Part shown: positions 8,917-18,204 of the stretch, one piece after another
How positions within the stretch are numbered: position 1 is the first letter of the stretch
Layout: the number at the start of each line of letters is the position of its first letter
Source of the DNA: Desulfococcaceae bacterium HSG9
Lineage (GTDB): Bacteria > Desulfobacterota > Desulfobacteria > Desulfobacterales > JAUCGF01
Direction: 5' to 3'
DNA length: 57,997 nt
NCBI GenBank assembly: GCA_030378005.1
Contig: JAUCGF010000101.1
Location: forward strand, 1 to 57,997
Translations under genes and position numbers: made by a program
The notes under the pieces: generated by a model
Seen by the model: the letters and a program-made list of their open reading frames with translations, nothing else
Told to the model about the DNA's origin: nothing
The model's database searches: none

Positions 8917-9721
8917 AAGACAAGCCCGTCATGGATGGGTGGCAATAGACTTTGCCGAGCTGTGGCGTTACCGTGAATTGCTTTATTTTCAGGCCATTCG
9001 TGACATCAAAGTGCGCTACAAGCAAACATTTTTAGGTGCGGCGTGGGCTATTCTTCAACCTGTCATGACAATGATAGTCTTCAGCATTTTTTTTGGAAAA
9101 CTGGCCAAAGTGCCTTCCGATGGAATTCCTTATCCTGTATTTACCTATTGCGCATTACTGCCGTGGCAACTATTTGCTTATGCTCTGACATACTCGAGCA
9201 ATAGTCTCGTGGACAATGCACATGTGCTTACAAAAGTCTATTTTCCACGTTTAATTCTGCCCCTGGCTGCGGTGCTGGCCGGGCTGGTTGATTTTTTTAT
9301 TGCGTTTTTTGTGCTGGCAGGAATGATGTTTTATTATGGTATCTTCCCGGACTGGGCTTTGATTACGTTGCCGCTGTTCACGTTATTGGCAATCGCGGCC
9401 GCACTGTCAGTCGGTTTCTGGCTGTCGGCTTTGAATGTCAAATATCGTGATATTCGTTACACCATACCATTTTTGGCTCAACTGTGGTTGTTTATAACGC
9501 CGGTTGCATATTCGAGTTCTTTGGTTCCTGAAAAGTGGAAAGTGGTTTACGGAATCAATCCCATGGTGGGCGTGGTTGAGGGCTTTCGCTGGGCTTTGCT
9601 GGGAAAGTCAGCGCCTCCGTGGTCAATGTTAATTGTATCGATGACAGCAACGGCCTTATTGCTGGCCGGCGGATTATTATATTTCCGCCGAATGGAAAAG
9701 TCTTTTGCTGACATTGTGTGA
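8897..9721 (+). CDS. wzm: ABC-2 polysaccharide export permease (Wzm-like)
   Basis: About 274 residues from TTG 8897, preceded by AAAGGA at 8884-8889; a TTG at 8879 would give six more residues. The N-terminal R-D-I-K-V-R-Y-K-Q-T-F-L-G-A-A-W-A-I-L-Q-P motif is the hallmark of ABC-2 O-antigen/capsule permeases (TagG, Wzm, KpsM). Six hydrophobic helices follow, with N-V-K-Y-R-D-I-R-Y in the middle and F-I-T-P-V-A-Y near the end. With the next gene it forms the inner-membrane exporter moving lipid-linked polysaccharide to the periplasm. It overlaps the preceding glycosyltransferase gene by about 20 nt and lies 9 bp from the ATPase gene. Confidence 0.92.
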   Translation: MNRSYVRRQARHGWVAIDFAELWRYRELLYFQAIRDIKVRYKQTFLGAAWAILQPVMTMIVFSIFFGKLAKVPSDGIPYPVFTYCALLPWQLFAYALTYSSNSLVDNAHVLTKVYFPRLILPLAAVLAGLVDFFIAFFVLAGMMFYYGIFPDWALITLPLFTLLAIAAALSVGFWLSALNVKYRDIRYTIPFLAQLWLFITPVAYSSSLVPEKWKVVYGINPMVGVVEGFRWALLGKSAPPWSMLIVSMTATALLLAGGLLYFRRMEKSFADIV

Positions 9722-9730
9722 GTATCCAAA

Positions 9731-11011
9731 ATGAGTGAAACAGCAGTTAAAGTTGAAGGAGTATCGAAACAATACCGAATTGGTGAGCCGAATGCGTATC
9801 CCATGTTTCGAGAAGCTTTCATGCAGGCTCTTTCGGCTCCGTTTCGAAAATTGCGTTTCAAGTTGTCCGGCCGACAGAATGAGTCCCGAACAGGTTTAAT
9901 CTGGGCGTTGAAGGACGTCAGTTTTAAGGTGGATAAGGGGGAGGTCGTTGGAATAATAGGTCGAAATGGCGCAGGAAAAAGCACACTTTTGAAAATACTG
10001 GCAGGCATAACCGAGCCGACTTCCGGATATGCTGATATTTACGGTCGGATTGGCAGCTTGCTGGAAGTGGGAACCGGTTTCCACATGGAACTTACCGGCC
10101 GGGAGAATATTTTTATGAACGGTGCGCTCCTGGGAATGCGACAACATGAGATCAGGAAAAAATTTGATGAAATCGTGGATTTCTCCGAAGTGGAAGCCTT
10201 TCTTGACACCCCTGTGAAGCGATATTCCAGCGGGATGTATATGCGTTTAGCTTTCGCTGTGGCCGCACACCTTGAACCTGAGATACTAGCCATTGACGAA
10301 GTGCTTGCGGTTGGAGACGCCGCTTTTCAAAAGAAGTGCCTTGGAAAAATGGGAAATATTGCAAAAGAAGGACGGACGGTGTTATTTGTGAGTCACAACA
10401 TGGCCGCAGTTCGATCTTTATGCACACAGGCATATTCACTTGATGCCGGCAAAATATTGCATCATGGCCCCACACACGATGTTGTGGATCATTATTTGAA
10501 ATCGGTGAAAGTGCCGATGCGATTAGAGGATTATACCCTAGACCAACGGCAAGACCGAACAGGGGATGGCACTGCTAAAATTGTTTCTTTGAAAATAGAA
10601 GATGAAAATGGCGATGAGATAATCAACTCAAGCAGCCGATTGAAATTAACCATCGGTTATCGCAGCGAAAAGCCAATTTTACATCCTCAGTTTTCCGCCA
10701 CGATTTATGATTACAGCGACATCGGACTTATTTCACTACATAGCGAGCGAACCAATGACCTTCCTGAAATTCTTCCTCCCGAAGGACAAGTGACCTGTGT
10801 AACAGAGCCATTGTATCTCACCCCCGGCCGATGCTTCATCAATCTTGCGCTCCTCAAAGGCGGGGTGAGAGCTGATTATATTGAGCATGCCGCTTTTTTT
10901 GATGTTGAGGCGCACGACATTTACGGCTCAGGCAAACTCCCTGAGCGTAATTGGGTTGTCTGCCTGCGTAAATATAGATGGGCAACTGTGGGGAATAAGA
11001 ATAAAGAGTGA
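9731..11011 (+). CDS. wzt: Polysaccharide ABC transporter ATPase with Wzt C-terminal domain
   Basis: 426 residues. Walker A G-R-N-G-A-G-K-S-T near 77-85, signature Y-S-S-G-M-Y-M-R-L near 165, Walker B I-L-A-I-D-E-V near 186 and the H-loop V-S-H-N near 220 make a complete ATPase. An insertion between the first strand and Walker A is typical of Wzt/TagH. From about residue 260 a ~160-residue extension matches the position of the Wzt C-terminal beta-sandwich, which in known O-antigen systems recognises the modified non-reducing end of the glycan. This implies length-controlled, end-capped export. Partner of the permease immediately upstream. Confidence 0.93.
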   Translation: MSETAVKVEGVSKQYRIGEPNAYPMFREAFMQALSAPFRKLRFKLSGRQNESRTGLIWALKDVSFKVDKGEVVGIIGRNGAGKSTLLKILAGITEPTSGYADIYGRIGSLLEVGTGFHMELTGRENIFMNGALLGMRQHEIRKKFDEIVDFSEVEAFLDTPVKRYSSGMYMRLAFAVAAHLEPEILAIDEVLAVGDAAFQKKCLGKMGNIAKEGRTVLFVSHNMAAVRSLCTQAYSLDAGKILHHGPTHDVVDHYLKSVKVPMRLEDYTLDQRQDRTGDGTAKIVSLKIEDENGDEIINSSSRLKLTIGYRSEKPILHPQFSATIYDYSDIGLISLHSERTNDLPEILPPEGQVTCVTEPLYLTPGRCFINLALLKGGVRADYIEHAAFFDVEAHDIYGSGKLPERNWVVCLRKYRWATVGNKNKE

Positions 11012-11083
11012 ACATATTCTTATACAATATACTTATATTAATGCTAAAAACAGCATTCAAGAAATATATCAGAAAAGGATTCA

Positions 11084-11953
11084 ATGATGATTGAGAAACA
11101 TATCAGATTACGTGCCGAGGTTTGGGGAAGTGATATGGATCGCTATGTACTCAAACATCCGGTGGAAGAAATTGATGATATCATCGTGGATGCTGAGGCT
11201 TTTTTTAAAACACGAAGCACTTGTGAGTCATGCGGCATTTGCTGCAAATGGGGAGCAGCCATTCCCGAAGAGACCACCCAAAAACTGGCAGGGGTTTTGG
11301 ATGAAATACGGCAGGGCTATATACCCAGGGAAAGATGGAATTCAGTAGGTTGGTTTTATTCAAAAAAAAATTCAGCAAATTGGTTAAATTCCAAAGAATA
11401 TAAGGAGGCATATACGAATATTGTTGAGATGGAGGACGGAAATAAGGAATGCTGCTTTTTATATAAAAAAGAGAAAAAAAACCTTTGTGCTATTCACTCC
11501 TGGGCTTTAGAAAAACAGGTGCCAATTTTTGAATATTGTCTCTTTGAGTGTATCATGTACCCCATAGCTGTAATGCCCTACAGGGGATTATTATACCCTG
11601 GCAGAACTTTTCTAACCCTCTACTCATCGAAAAATATGGAATTAGTAGATATTTACGGAGGCAGGCCCGATAATTCCGTTTATAATATTTGGAAAGAGGA
11701 AATAAAGAAACGTATCCGAAAGAAACTGTGGTTTATACCAAAACCTGAAAAACAGGATATAGCTGTGCCCTGGGTCTCCTTGGAAAAACATTTCCATGAA
11801 AGAAAAAATTGTATTAAGCCACTAAGTTATGTAAACTATGAACGGATAATCACCTGGTATTTTGGAAAAGTATTTTATGAAATGCTATGTAAGAAAGCTG
11901 AAAAACATCTAAGCAATTCAGTAGCAAGAGAAGTCGATATATGTGGAACATAA
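11084..11953 (+). CDS. YkgJ-like cysteine-cluster protein
   Basis: 289 residues from tandem ATGs preceded by AAAAGGA. C-E-S-C-G-I-C-C near residues 44-51 is the signature of the YkgJ/UPF0153 family (CxxCxxCC), thought to bind zinc or an iron-sulfur cluster. Further cysteines (C-C-F-L-Y, L-C-A-I-H, E-Y-C-L-F-E-C near 120-165) complete a possible second set. The rest is charged and soluble, longer than the ~100-residue core family. Function is unknown; it may mature a metalloenzyme or itself be catalytic. Its end overlaps the start of the next gene by 11 nt, so the two are probably translated together. Confidence 0.65.
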   Translation: MMIEKHIRLRAEVWGSDMDRYVLKHPVEEIDDIIVDAEAFFKTRSTCESCGICCKWGAAIPEETTQKLAGVLDEIRQGYIPRERWNSVGWFYSKKNSANWLNSKEYKEAYTNIVEMEDGNKECCFLYKKEKKNLCAIHSWALEKQVPIFEYCLFECIMYPIAVMPYRGLLYPGRTFLTLYSSKNMELVDIYGGRPDNSVYNIWKEEIKKRIRKKLWFIPKPEKQDIAVPWVSLEKHFHERKNCIKPLSYVNYERIITWYFGKVFYEMLCKKAEKHLSNSVAREVDICGT

Positions 11954-13469
11954 ACAATCCAAACTCCATATCGGAGATTATTCTGTTTCGTCTATTCACT
12001 ATCCACGGGCTTTCTTATGGAACAATTCTATAATGGAAGAGTTAAACCGAAAGCAGACTCAAGGCAGTTTAGTCTATCAAGGCCTGTCATTCACTGATTA
12101 CCATAGGCTTTTTAAATTGAATGGAGAGTTGTTTCGTGGCGTTCCTTCCATAAGATATCAATTTTGTAGGGATTTATTCAACAAAGGAATTATGCGGGAG
12201 CTTATTACCAAAAAACTCTTTGTTGAAACTGAAATCACTTCTCTGAAATTTGATCCATACAAAATCGTCTTGAAACATCGCACGATTCCGTTCGTTTCCT
12301 ATCCGCAAGAATGGTGCGATTTAATGTTAAAGGATGCCGCCTTACACCAGCTAGATTTTTGCATAGAACTGGATAGGCATAAATTGTTATGTGAAGATGC
12401 CCATCCTTTGAATATTCTGTTTGATGGATGTCAGCCTGTTTTTGTGGATTTCGGTTCGATGTCCCCTATCCCAGATGATTGTACACATTGGGAATGGTTT
12501 AACTATGAGCAATTTAGTAGAGCTTTTATTTATCCACTACGGCTTATGGCTCAAGGTTATGGACGAATAGCTCATTGGCTGTTACACGATTATGAGCATA
12601 GTGTACTCAAATCTGACTTTGAAGCCTTAACCCGTCGATCTTTGCCAGGGTTGAATTTGGCCAGGAAGTTGGCAAGCCGGTTTAAATATTCAGCACGGCT
12701 GCACACACCTGAGAAAATCCGTAATATTTTGGAAAAATTTTTTTTTACAAGAAAGCCCCAGCTACCGGATTCGTTCAATATATTACAAGCACGATGTGAT
12801 TTTTTAAAACAGATACGTCAGGAAGTGGAAAACATAAAATTGCCTTCTACACAACCAAAAATAATAAAACGTAGCGATGGTTTGTTATTGCCGGAATTGA
12901 CTTCAGAGAAGGGGACAAGTAGTCATCGCATTGTCTCAACCGTTTTATCGGACCTTCGACCAGGCTCTGTGTTGGATATTGGCCGAGGCAGCCATCAAAT
13001 AGATACCCCCTTGTTGGCAGCTCGTTACCAAAGCAAGGTGGTAGCGGTCAACCCGGATGAAACCAATGCCAGGAATTTATATGTTGTTGCCAAAAAAAAC
13101 AAGCTCCCTATCATTCCACTTCAGATTAACTTCTTTTCGCCAAGTTATGACCTATCTAATTATTGGTTTAAACCAGCCAGTGAACGCCTGCGATGCGATC
13201 TGGTTATAGCCCTTGATTTGGTTGAGCATCTGATCAAGGAGAATCTCCGATTTGATCTGATTGCAGAGAGATTATCTGTTTTGTCAAAACGCTGGCTTTT
13301 AGTGGATTTTACTCCCGACAATGATTGGGAAAGCCCAGAAACAAGAGCGCTTCAAAATTCCGGATATACAATCGACAGTCTGATAGATGAACTGATAAAA
13401 CGGTTTCGAAGTGTCAACAAAATATCATCTCAATCCGAACACCCTGTATTATTGTTGTGCGAAAAGTAG
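11943..13469 (+). CDS. Kinase-like/methyltransferase fusion (NoeA-like)
   Basis: 508 residues from GTG 11943, inside the previous gene. Residues about 145-180 carry E-D-A-H-P-L-N-I-L and F-V-D-F-G-S, resembling the catalytic and DFG loops of aminoglycoside-phosphotransferase-fold kinases. Residues about 330-500 form a Rossmann methyltransferase in which the SAM motif is degenerate (L-D-I-G-R-G-S rather than D-x-G-x-G-x-G). This layout fits the NoeA-like methyltransferase family of nodulation and surface-glycan loci. Kinase plus methyltransferase next to a Wzt with a glycan-binding tail parallels WbdD, which caps O9 chains, although the domain order here is reversed. Either active site could be inactive. 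Confidence 0.7.
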   Translation: MEHKQSKLHIGDYSVSSIHYPRAFLWNNSIMEELNRKQTQGSLVYQGLSFTDYHRLFKLNGELFRGVPSIRYQFCRDLFNKGIMRELITKKLFVETEITSLKFDPYKIVLKHRTIPFVSYPQEWCDLMLKDAALHQLDFCIELDRHKLLCEDAHPLNILFDGCQPVFVDFGSMSPIPDDCTHWEWFNYEQFSRAFIYPLRLMAQGYGRIAHWLLHDYEHSVLKSDFEALTRRSLPGLNLARKLASRFKYSARLHTPEKIRNILEKFFFTRKPQLPDSFNILQARCDFLKQIRQEVENIKLPSTQPKIIKRSDGLLLPELTSEKGTSSHRIVSTVLSDLRPGSVLDIGRGSHQIDTPLLAARYQSKVVAVNPDETNARNLYVVAKKNKLPIIPLQINFFSPSYDLSNYWFKPASERLRCDLVIALDLVEHLIKENLRFDLIAERLSVLSKRWLLVDFTPDNDWESPETRALQNSGYTIDSLIDELIKRFRSVNKISSQSEHPVLLLCEK

Positions 13470-13582
13470 AAAATGGCGGTTGTTGTTGGCGAAAAGATTT
13501 ATCAATGTGATAAGTGCGTTCCCGTATTTGATCAAATAGATGTCTATTTTAGAAAATATAATCTTATTAAGGAGCCTGCTGA

Positions 13583-15139
13583 TTGAATGATTTTATGCAA
13601 ACTCTCCGAATAATTGACGAGAACAGAAAAGATGAATTTTTCAATAAAGGGTACAAAAAACGATATTTTTTCCCGCACGAGATATACTATCTTCCCAGGT
13701 GCGGCCCGGAAGGTTTTTTTTTCGCCAACCGTATGTGGAACATCAGCAATCCAAACTCCCTGTGGGAGATTATTCTTTATGCCTGGGGAAATATAATAGA
13801 CGAATTTCCCGAAGAGCTATTTTTTGACAATGATATAGTCTGGCATCAAGAGCATTTTGGCAAACCTGGACAAATTGCGACAGCGAATCTTATTATTGAC
13901 GGAGATAAACTATATACGCTGGAGCATGTTTCAGACATAGTCCAACGAGTTTATATTCAAAAGAAATATAGAACCAGAATAGACAGTTGCTTTGGGCACT
14001 GGCACCATATTCTGTTAAATAGCATTCTTAATTTTGCTGTGGAAAATAATCTCACACACATATATTCACCATCTGCTGATTTTCTCATTGAAAAATTCTA
14101 TAATGGGAAAGTGAAACCGAAAGTTAATCGAAAATACTTCGATAGAATTTATGACCGAGATGTTAAAATGCACTTTGATGCAGTCAGCAAAGATGGCTTA
14201 TGGGTTATTGATGTTAAAAAAAATCGCTACAAACTGATTTCACCTGAAAAGCGGAAAACAATTGTAAAAAATAACAAAAAGACCATTTCCGTTTTTCACG
14301 ATATCGAAAAAGGGCTTGGAAATATCGGAGTTGAACCAGTGCTTGCTAAATCGGCTGATAATAATGCTGCCGAAACTCTCAAAAATATTCTGCATATTGA
14401 GAAAGAAGCGAATCTGAAAACAACATACAACGTAGTAGGCTCAATTTTGAACGAAGTAAGAGAAATCATAGAGCAAGACGGCCACTGCATTGCTTTTCAC
14501 TCTTATAATCATCTGATCAGCCGTCAACCCGTTACGAATTATATATGTGATGAATCTGCAATTATGACTCTGATATCAAAAATAGGTTATAAAGTGACGT
14601 TCTGTGTTAACTTAGCGCGCAGGCTGCTATCATTACCCCCTGTCAGCTATCAACCCATTTCTGTCATTTATAGAAAAGTAGCTAACAAGGCACGTATGCA
14701 ACTATCTTTGCCTCCTGTTATCAATCAATTTGCCGAATGTCGAAATATAGATTGGCGCATCAAAGGTTATCGCCATTATCAACCAGAGATTACCTCTGAG
14801 GTGAGTGATTACGATCTATGTTATTACAATTTTGAATGGATCGCCATTGACGATAAAACACCCGGGGCCAAACCTGCGCTTCAAAACCGAACAGTTAAAA
14901 TACCCGTTTCCTGTGATGATTCCGAAATGTATAAGCAGAGTGTATCTTATGAAACCTGGGAAAAAACGGTTATTGATCGAATCGAACAAAGCAATTTTAC
15001 AGCTATATGCTTACATGGCAGTTATACGAATTGCTGGTTGCCGCATTATTCAAAATTTTTGGAAAAGATAAGTTCTCTGGGGCAATTAAAAACATTTAAC
15101 GAAGTCGCTGATCAGGTGTTTTGGTCACACTCAATTTAG
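13583..15139 (+). CDS. Unknown N-terminal domain + NodB-like deacetylase domain
   Basis: 518 residues. AAGGAG at 13569-13574 supports TTG 13583; ATG 13595 is an alternative. Residues 1-225 form a domain I do not recognise, beginning with an aromatic-rich segment. Residues about 233-510 look like a polysaccharide deacetylase: I-S-V-F-H-D-I-E near 235-242 replaces the classical T-F-D-D-G, H-S-Y-N-H near 306-310 is the metal-binding H-x-x-x-H, and I-C-L-H-G-S-Y near the end is the third motif. Family members remove N- or O-acetyl groups from glycans. The variant first motif resembles the S-F-D-x-E group. It sits between two methyltransferase genes; substrate is not evident. Confidence 0.6.
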   Translation: MNDFMQTLRIIDENRKDEFFNKGYKKRYFFPHEIYYLPRCGPEGFFFANRMWNISNPNSLWEIILYAWGNIIDEFPEELFFDNDIVWHQEHFGKPGQIATANLIIDGDKLYTLEHVSDIVQRVYIQKKYRTRIDSCFGHWHHILLNSILNFAVENNLTHIYSPSADFLIEKFYNGKVKPKVNRKYFDRIYDRDVKMHFDAVSKDGLWVIDVKKNRYKLISPEKRKTIVKNNKKTISVFHDIEKGLGNIGVEPVLAKSADNNAAETLKNILHIEKEANLKTTYNVVGSILNEVREIIEQDGHCIAFHSYNHLISRQPVTNYICDESAIMTLISKIGYKVTFCVNLARRLLSLPPVSYQPISVIYRKVANKARMQLSLPPVINQFAECRNIDWRIKGYRHYQPEITSEVSDYDLCYYNFEWIAIDDKTPGAKPALQNRTVKIPVSCDDSEMYKQSVSYETWEKTVIDRIEQSNFTAICLHGSYTNCWLPHYSKFLEKISSLGQLKTFNEVADQVFWSHSI

Positions 15140-15208
15140 AACTCTTTTTCAATTACAACTGTGGCTCCTCAGATGATACTCAAAAATTGCCGCTTAAAGG
15201 AAACACTT

Positions 15209-15964
15209 ATGGGAATTGATTCTTTTAGCAAAATCTACTATGAAAGGCCAAATGTCGTACAGGAAATATTTCATAATCATCATTGGATTTGGCCTGAAGA
15301 AGAGATGATTTTCAAAAGATACGAGACACACATCTGTGGTAAAAGAGTTCTGGATATTGGGTGCGGTGGTGGAAGAATCATACCCGCATTGAAGGCATTG
15401 GCCCAGGACTATATCGGCATAGATTATTCCGTAAGGATGATCAAAGCATGTAAAGAAAAATTCGAATCGCTGAAATTTATTCATTGCGATGCAAGCGATA
15501 TGACTATTTTCAATGATCAAAGTTTTGATTTTGTCCTTTTCACATTCAACGGCATAGATTGCATGTCCCATGAGAAAAGAATTAAAACACTCAAGGAAAT
15601 TAACAGGATACTGAAATACGATGGTATTTTTGTATTCTCATCCCACAACTTGGATGACCGGAGACATGTAACTGCATACAACATATTCGATATAAATGTT
15701 TTCAACAATATCCAAAATATTCTGAGCTACCTGAAAGTTCGAAAACATCAGATTCGTACAGAAACCTATGCAATTCTCAGCGATCCTTTGGCTGGATATG
15801 GACATTTAACCTATTTCATTAGAAAACCGGATCAGGTTATTCAATTAAAGCAAAGTGATTTCAGTGACGTTGAAATCCTGAATTGCAAGTGCCGATTTAC
15901 TGAAATCGCCTCATTAGAGCGAGATAGCAAATGGTTTTGGTACATTTGTAAAAAGCAAAAGTGA
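15209..15964 (+). CDS. Class I SAM-dependent methyltransferase
   Basis: 251 residues from ATG 15209, chosen because AAAGGA lies at 15196-15201; the frame is open back to GTG 15161. V-L-D-I-G-C-G-G-G-R near residue 47 is a standard SAM-binding motif I, followed by acidic Y-I-G-I-D-Y-S and H-C-D-A-S-D-M (motifs II and III). An F-D-F-V-L-F-T-F-N-G-I-D strand and R-I-L-K-Y-D-G-I-F-V-F complete the Rossmann core. It probably methylates a sugar hydroxyl or amine in the glycan. Its stop overlaps the following deacetylase start (GTGA), so translation is coupled. Confidence 0.82.
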   Translation: MGIDSFSKIYYERPNVVQEIFHNHHWIWPEEEMIFKRYETHICGKRVLDIGCGGGRIIPALKALAQDYIGIDYSVRMIKACKEKFESLKFIHCDASDMTIFNDQSFDFVLFTFNGIDCMSHEKRIKTLKEINRILKYDGIFVFSSHNLDDRRHVTAYNIFDINVFNNIQNILSYLKVRKHQIRTETYAILSDPLAGYGHLTYFIRKPDQVIQLKQSDFSDVEILNCKCRFTEIASLERDSKWFWYICKKQK

Positions 15965-17046
15965 GCGATGTGAATTCTTTAGTATCAGGATATACCAAAC
16001 AAAAAATGTTCAAAAGGATACCGGTGATTGGCGGATTACAGCGAACCATTGAAGGCTTCAGGAAAAAATTTGCTTCAAAGGCAGCCATCTTAATGTATCA
16101 TCGTGTAATTGATATGGATGCAGATCCCTGGTCATTATGTGTATCACCGCAACATTTTGCCGAACATCTGGAAATTTTGAGAAAGCATGCTCACCCTATC
16201 AGCCTCCAACAATTGGTTCAGGTGCATAAGGATGGCAATATTCCTGATCGTGCAGTTGCGGTTACTTTTGATGATGGGTATGCTGATAATCTCCATAATG
16301 CCAAGCCTTTACTGGAGCAATACTCTGTTCCGGCGACCGTGTTTGTGGCAAATGGAGCACTTGGGCAAGCGCGTGAGTTTTGGTGGAATGAACTAGAGCG
16401 CATACTCCTTCAACCCGGCACGTTACCTGAAACATTGGAAGTCAATATCAAACATGAACCTTTTTGTTGGGTGTTAGGGAAAGATTCCGATTACAGCGAA
16501 GATGCTTATCAGAGTGATTGCGGATGGATAGTAGATTTATATGAATATCCCACTTCTCGCCATTCTCTTTATTTCACACTGCATCAATTGCTTCAGCCGT
16601 TACCGGATGCCGAGGTGTATCAAGTGATGGATGAATTGTTGGCATGGTCAGGAAAAAAAACGGTCCCATTTTCAATCAATCGCACTCTTTCCAAAAAAGA
16701 ATTGCTCCTGCTAAAACAAGGAGAGTTGATTGAAATCGGTGCGCACACGGTGAGCCATCCGTCTCTTTCCATGCTTTCAAAAAACCGGCAACAGGATGAA
16801 ATTATGCAAAATAAAATTGTATTAGAAGAATACCTGGGACAGCAGGTAAATTTTTTTGCGTATCCTTACGGTAAATATTCGATGCAAACCAGAACCATTG
16901 TCCAAGAGGCCGGTTTTGCCTGTGCTTGCACCATAGATAAAAATTGTGTCTGGCATGGCAGCGACCCTTACCTTCTGCCTCGTATCACGATGAGAGATTG
17001 GGGGGGGGAGAACTTTCTTAAACAATTGAATCAGATATTAAAATAA
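15961..17046 (+). CDS. Polysaccharide deacetylase (NodB domain)
   Basis: 361 residues from GTG 15961. Complete NodB motifs: T-F-D-D-G-Y-A-D-N from about residue 102 (catalytic base and metal Asp), H-T-V-S-H-P near 262 (metal histidines) and F-A-Y-P-Y-G-K-Y near 300. Upstream, A-I-L-M-Y-H-R-V is the usual entry strand. An insertion around residues 145-240 separates motifs 1 and 2. There is no signal peptide, so it probably acts on a cytoplasmic, lipid-linked or nucleotide sugar. A run of nine G at 17000-17008 lies inside the gene without breaking the frame, a possible slippage site. A palindromic element follows directly. Confidence 0.88.
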   Translation: MSDVNSLVSGYTKQKMFKRIPVIGGLQRTIEGFRKKFASKAAILMYHRVIDMDADPWSLCVSPQHFAEHLEILRKHAHPISLQQLVQVHKDGNIPDRAVAVTFDDGYADNLHNAKPLLEQYSVPATVFVANGALGQAREFWWNELERILLQPGTLPETLEVNIKHEPFCWVLGKDSDYSEDAYQSDCGWIVDLYEYPTSRHSLYFTLHQLLQPLPDAEVYQVMDELLAWSGKKTVPFSINRTLSKKELLLLKQGELIEIGAHTVSHPSLSMLSKNRQQDEIMQNKIVLEEYLGQQVNFFAYPYGKYSMQTRTIVQEAGFACACTIDKNCVWHGSDPYLLPRITMRDWGGENFLKQLNQILK

Positions 17047-17148
17047 GTACTTGGACATATATTTTCAGGTTACAAATTCTGCTGGAAATCGGATTTTTCT
17101 AAAAAATCCGATTTCTAAAATACCGGAAAACTTTTGTCCATGTACTTA
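17044..17148. repeat. Nested palindromic element containing a family B hairpin (copy 2)
   Basis: Outer arms TAAGTACTTGGACA (from 17044) and TGTCCATGTACTTA (to 17148) are near-perfect inverted repeats extending to about 23 bp. Inside lies a 14-bp perfect stem GAAATCGGATTTTT (17085-17098) / AAAAATCCGATTTC (17102-17115). The structure fills the 155-bp gap between the deacetylase and the next glycosyltransferase. It could be a MITE-like element, a terminator, or both. Confidence 0.65.
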
Positions 17149-17201
17149 ATATATCAGGATATTTTCAAATTTGGCATAGTTAGGAAATCATAAAGTTTGA
17201 A

Positions 17202-18155
17202 ATGCAATATTACAAAACTCCGCAACTGATGATCAGTGTTGTTTTATGCACCTACAACAGGGTAGAATTGTTTGCCAATGCTCTGAACACACTGTGTGAA
17301 CAATTGCTGGAAACGAGCCTCTACGAGGTCATTATCGTTGATAATAATTCCACGGACAGCACACGTAGTATCGCTGAAAATTTCAGCCAAGATTATCCAA
17401 ATATCAGGTATTGCCTGGAAGGCCAGCAGGGGCTTTCCTATGCGCGCAACAGAGGCTGGCGAGAGGCAAGAGGTTTGTATGTGGCTTATGTTGATGACGA
17501 TTGCAAAATGCCGGCATCTTGGTTGACAATTGCGATTGAAATCATTCATAAAATTACGCCAGCTGTGTTTGGGGGGCCTTATTTTGCCTTTTATAATTCA
17601 CCGAAACCTTACTGGTGGAAGGATAGTTACGGCAATTACGAGCGCGCCCGGGTATCGCGCCCTTTGCGTCGGCTTGAATATTTAAGAGGAGGTAATATTT
17701 TTTTTCGTCGTAAGGTGCTTGAAGAGATGAAAGGGTTTGAGGTGAATTTAGGAATGTCGGGCCAAACATTAGGCTATGGTGAAGAGACCTGCTTACAAAG
17801 ACGTATTCGCTCGGAGATGCCTGACGAAATTATTTATTACGACCCCCGGTTATATAATTATCATCTGGTACGTTCTGAAAAGATGTGCATTCGCTGGATT
17901 CTGTATAGTTATTTTGTCAGTGGCCGCAATTCAAATGACATATTTCAGCAAACTTTTCATAAAACCGGCCGATTGAACAAACTCAGATTGTTAAGCCAGG
18001 CGATTCTGATACTTTTTAAATTACAGGTGAACTGTCTCAATGGCGTGCTGCGGCGTGATCGTGAGCGGTATCCTTATCTGAACAATTATTTATGTGAGAA
18101 TACTTCAAAATATTTTGTTATGTTGGGGAAATTATATGATGAATTTATCAGATGA
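17202..18155 (+). CDS. Family 2 glycosyltransferase
   Basis: 317 residues from ATG 17202. I-S-V-V-L-C-T-Y-N-R (11-20), V-I-I-V-D-N-N-S-T-D (43-52), G-L-S-Y-A-R-N-R-G (77-85) and D-D-D (98-100) define a GT2 of the group with a G-G-x-Y-F-A loop and a G-E-E-T acceptor-side motif near residue 190. The C-terminal ~80 residues are basic with one possible amphipathic helix, suggesting peripheral membrane contact. It is separated from the upstream operon by the palindromic element, so its expression may be set apart from that of the export genes. Confidence 0.87.
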   Translation: MQYYKTPQLMISVVLCTYNRVELFANALNTLCEQLLETSLYEVIIVDNNSTDSTRSIAENFSQDYPNIRYCLEGQQGLSYARNRGWREARGLYVAYVDDDCKMPASWLTIAIEIIHKITPAVFGGPYFAFYNSPKPYWWKDSYGNYERARVSRPLRRLEYLRGGNIFFRRKVLEEMKGFEVNLGMSGQTLGYGEETCLQRRIRSEMPDEIIYYDPRLYNYHLVRSEKMCIRWILYSYFVSGRNSNDIFQQTFHKTGRLNKLRLLSQAILILFKLQVNCLNGVLRRDRERYPYLNNYLCENTSKYFVMLGKLYDEFIR

Positions 18156-18204
18156 TCGGTTGTATTCTTCTTAAACTCGTTGCCATGTTAAAGGAAATGA
18201 CACT

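Noticed and set aside
13473..13586. 37-residue frame with a C-D-K-C motif between the methyltransferase and deacetylase genes
   Set aside because: No ribosome site, and it runs over the supported TTG start; composition alone is not enough.
17000..17008. Nine-G run as a frameshift in the deacetylase
   Set aside because: The frame continues with expected C-terminal residues, so no shift is needed.
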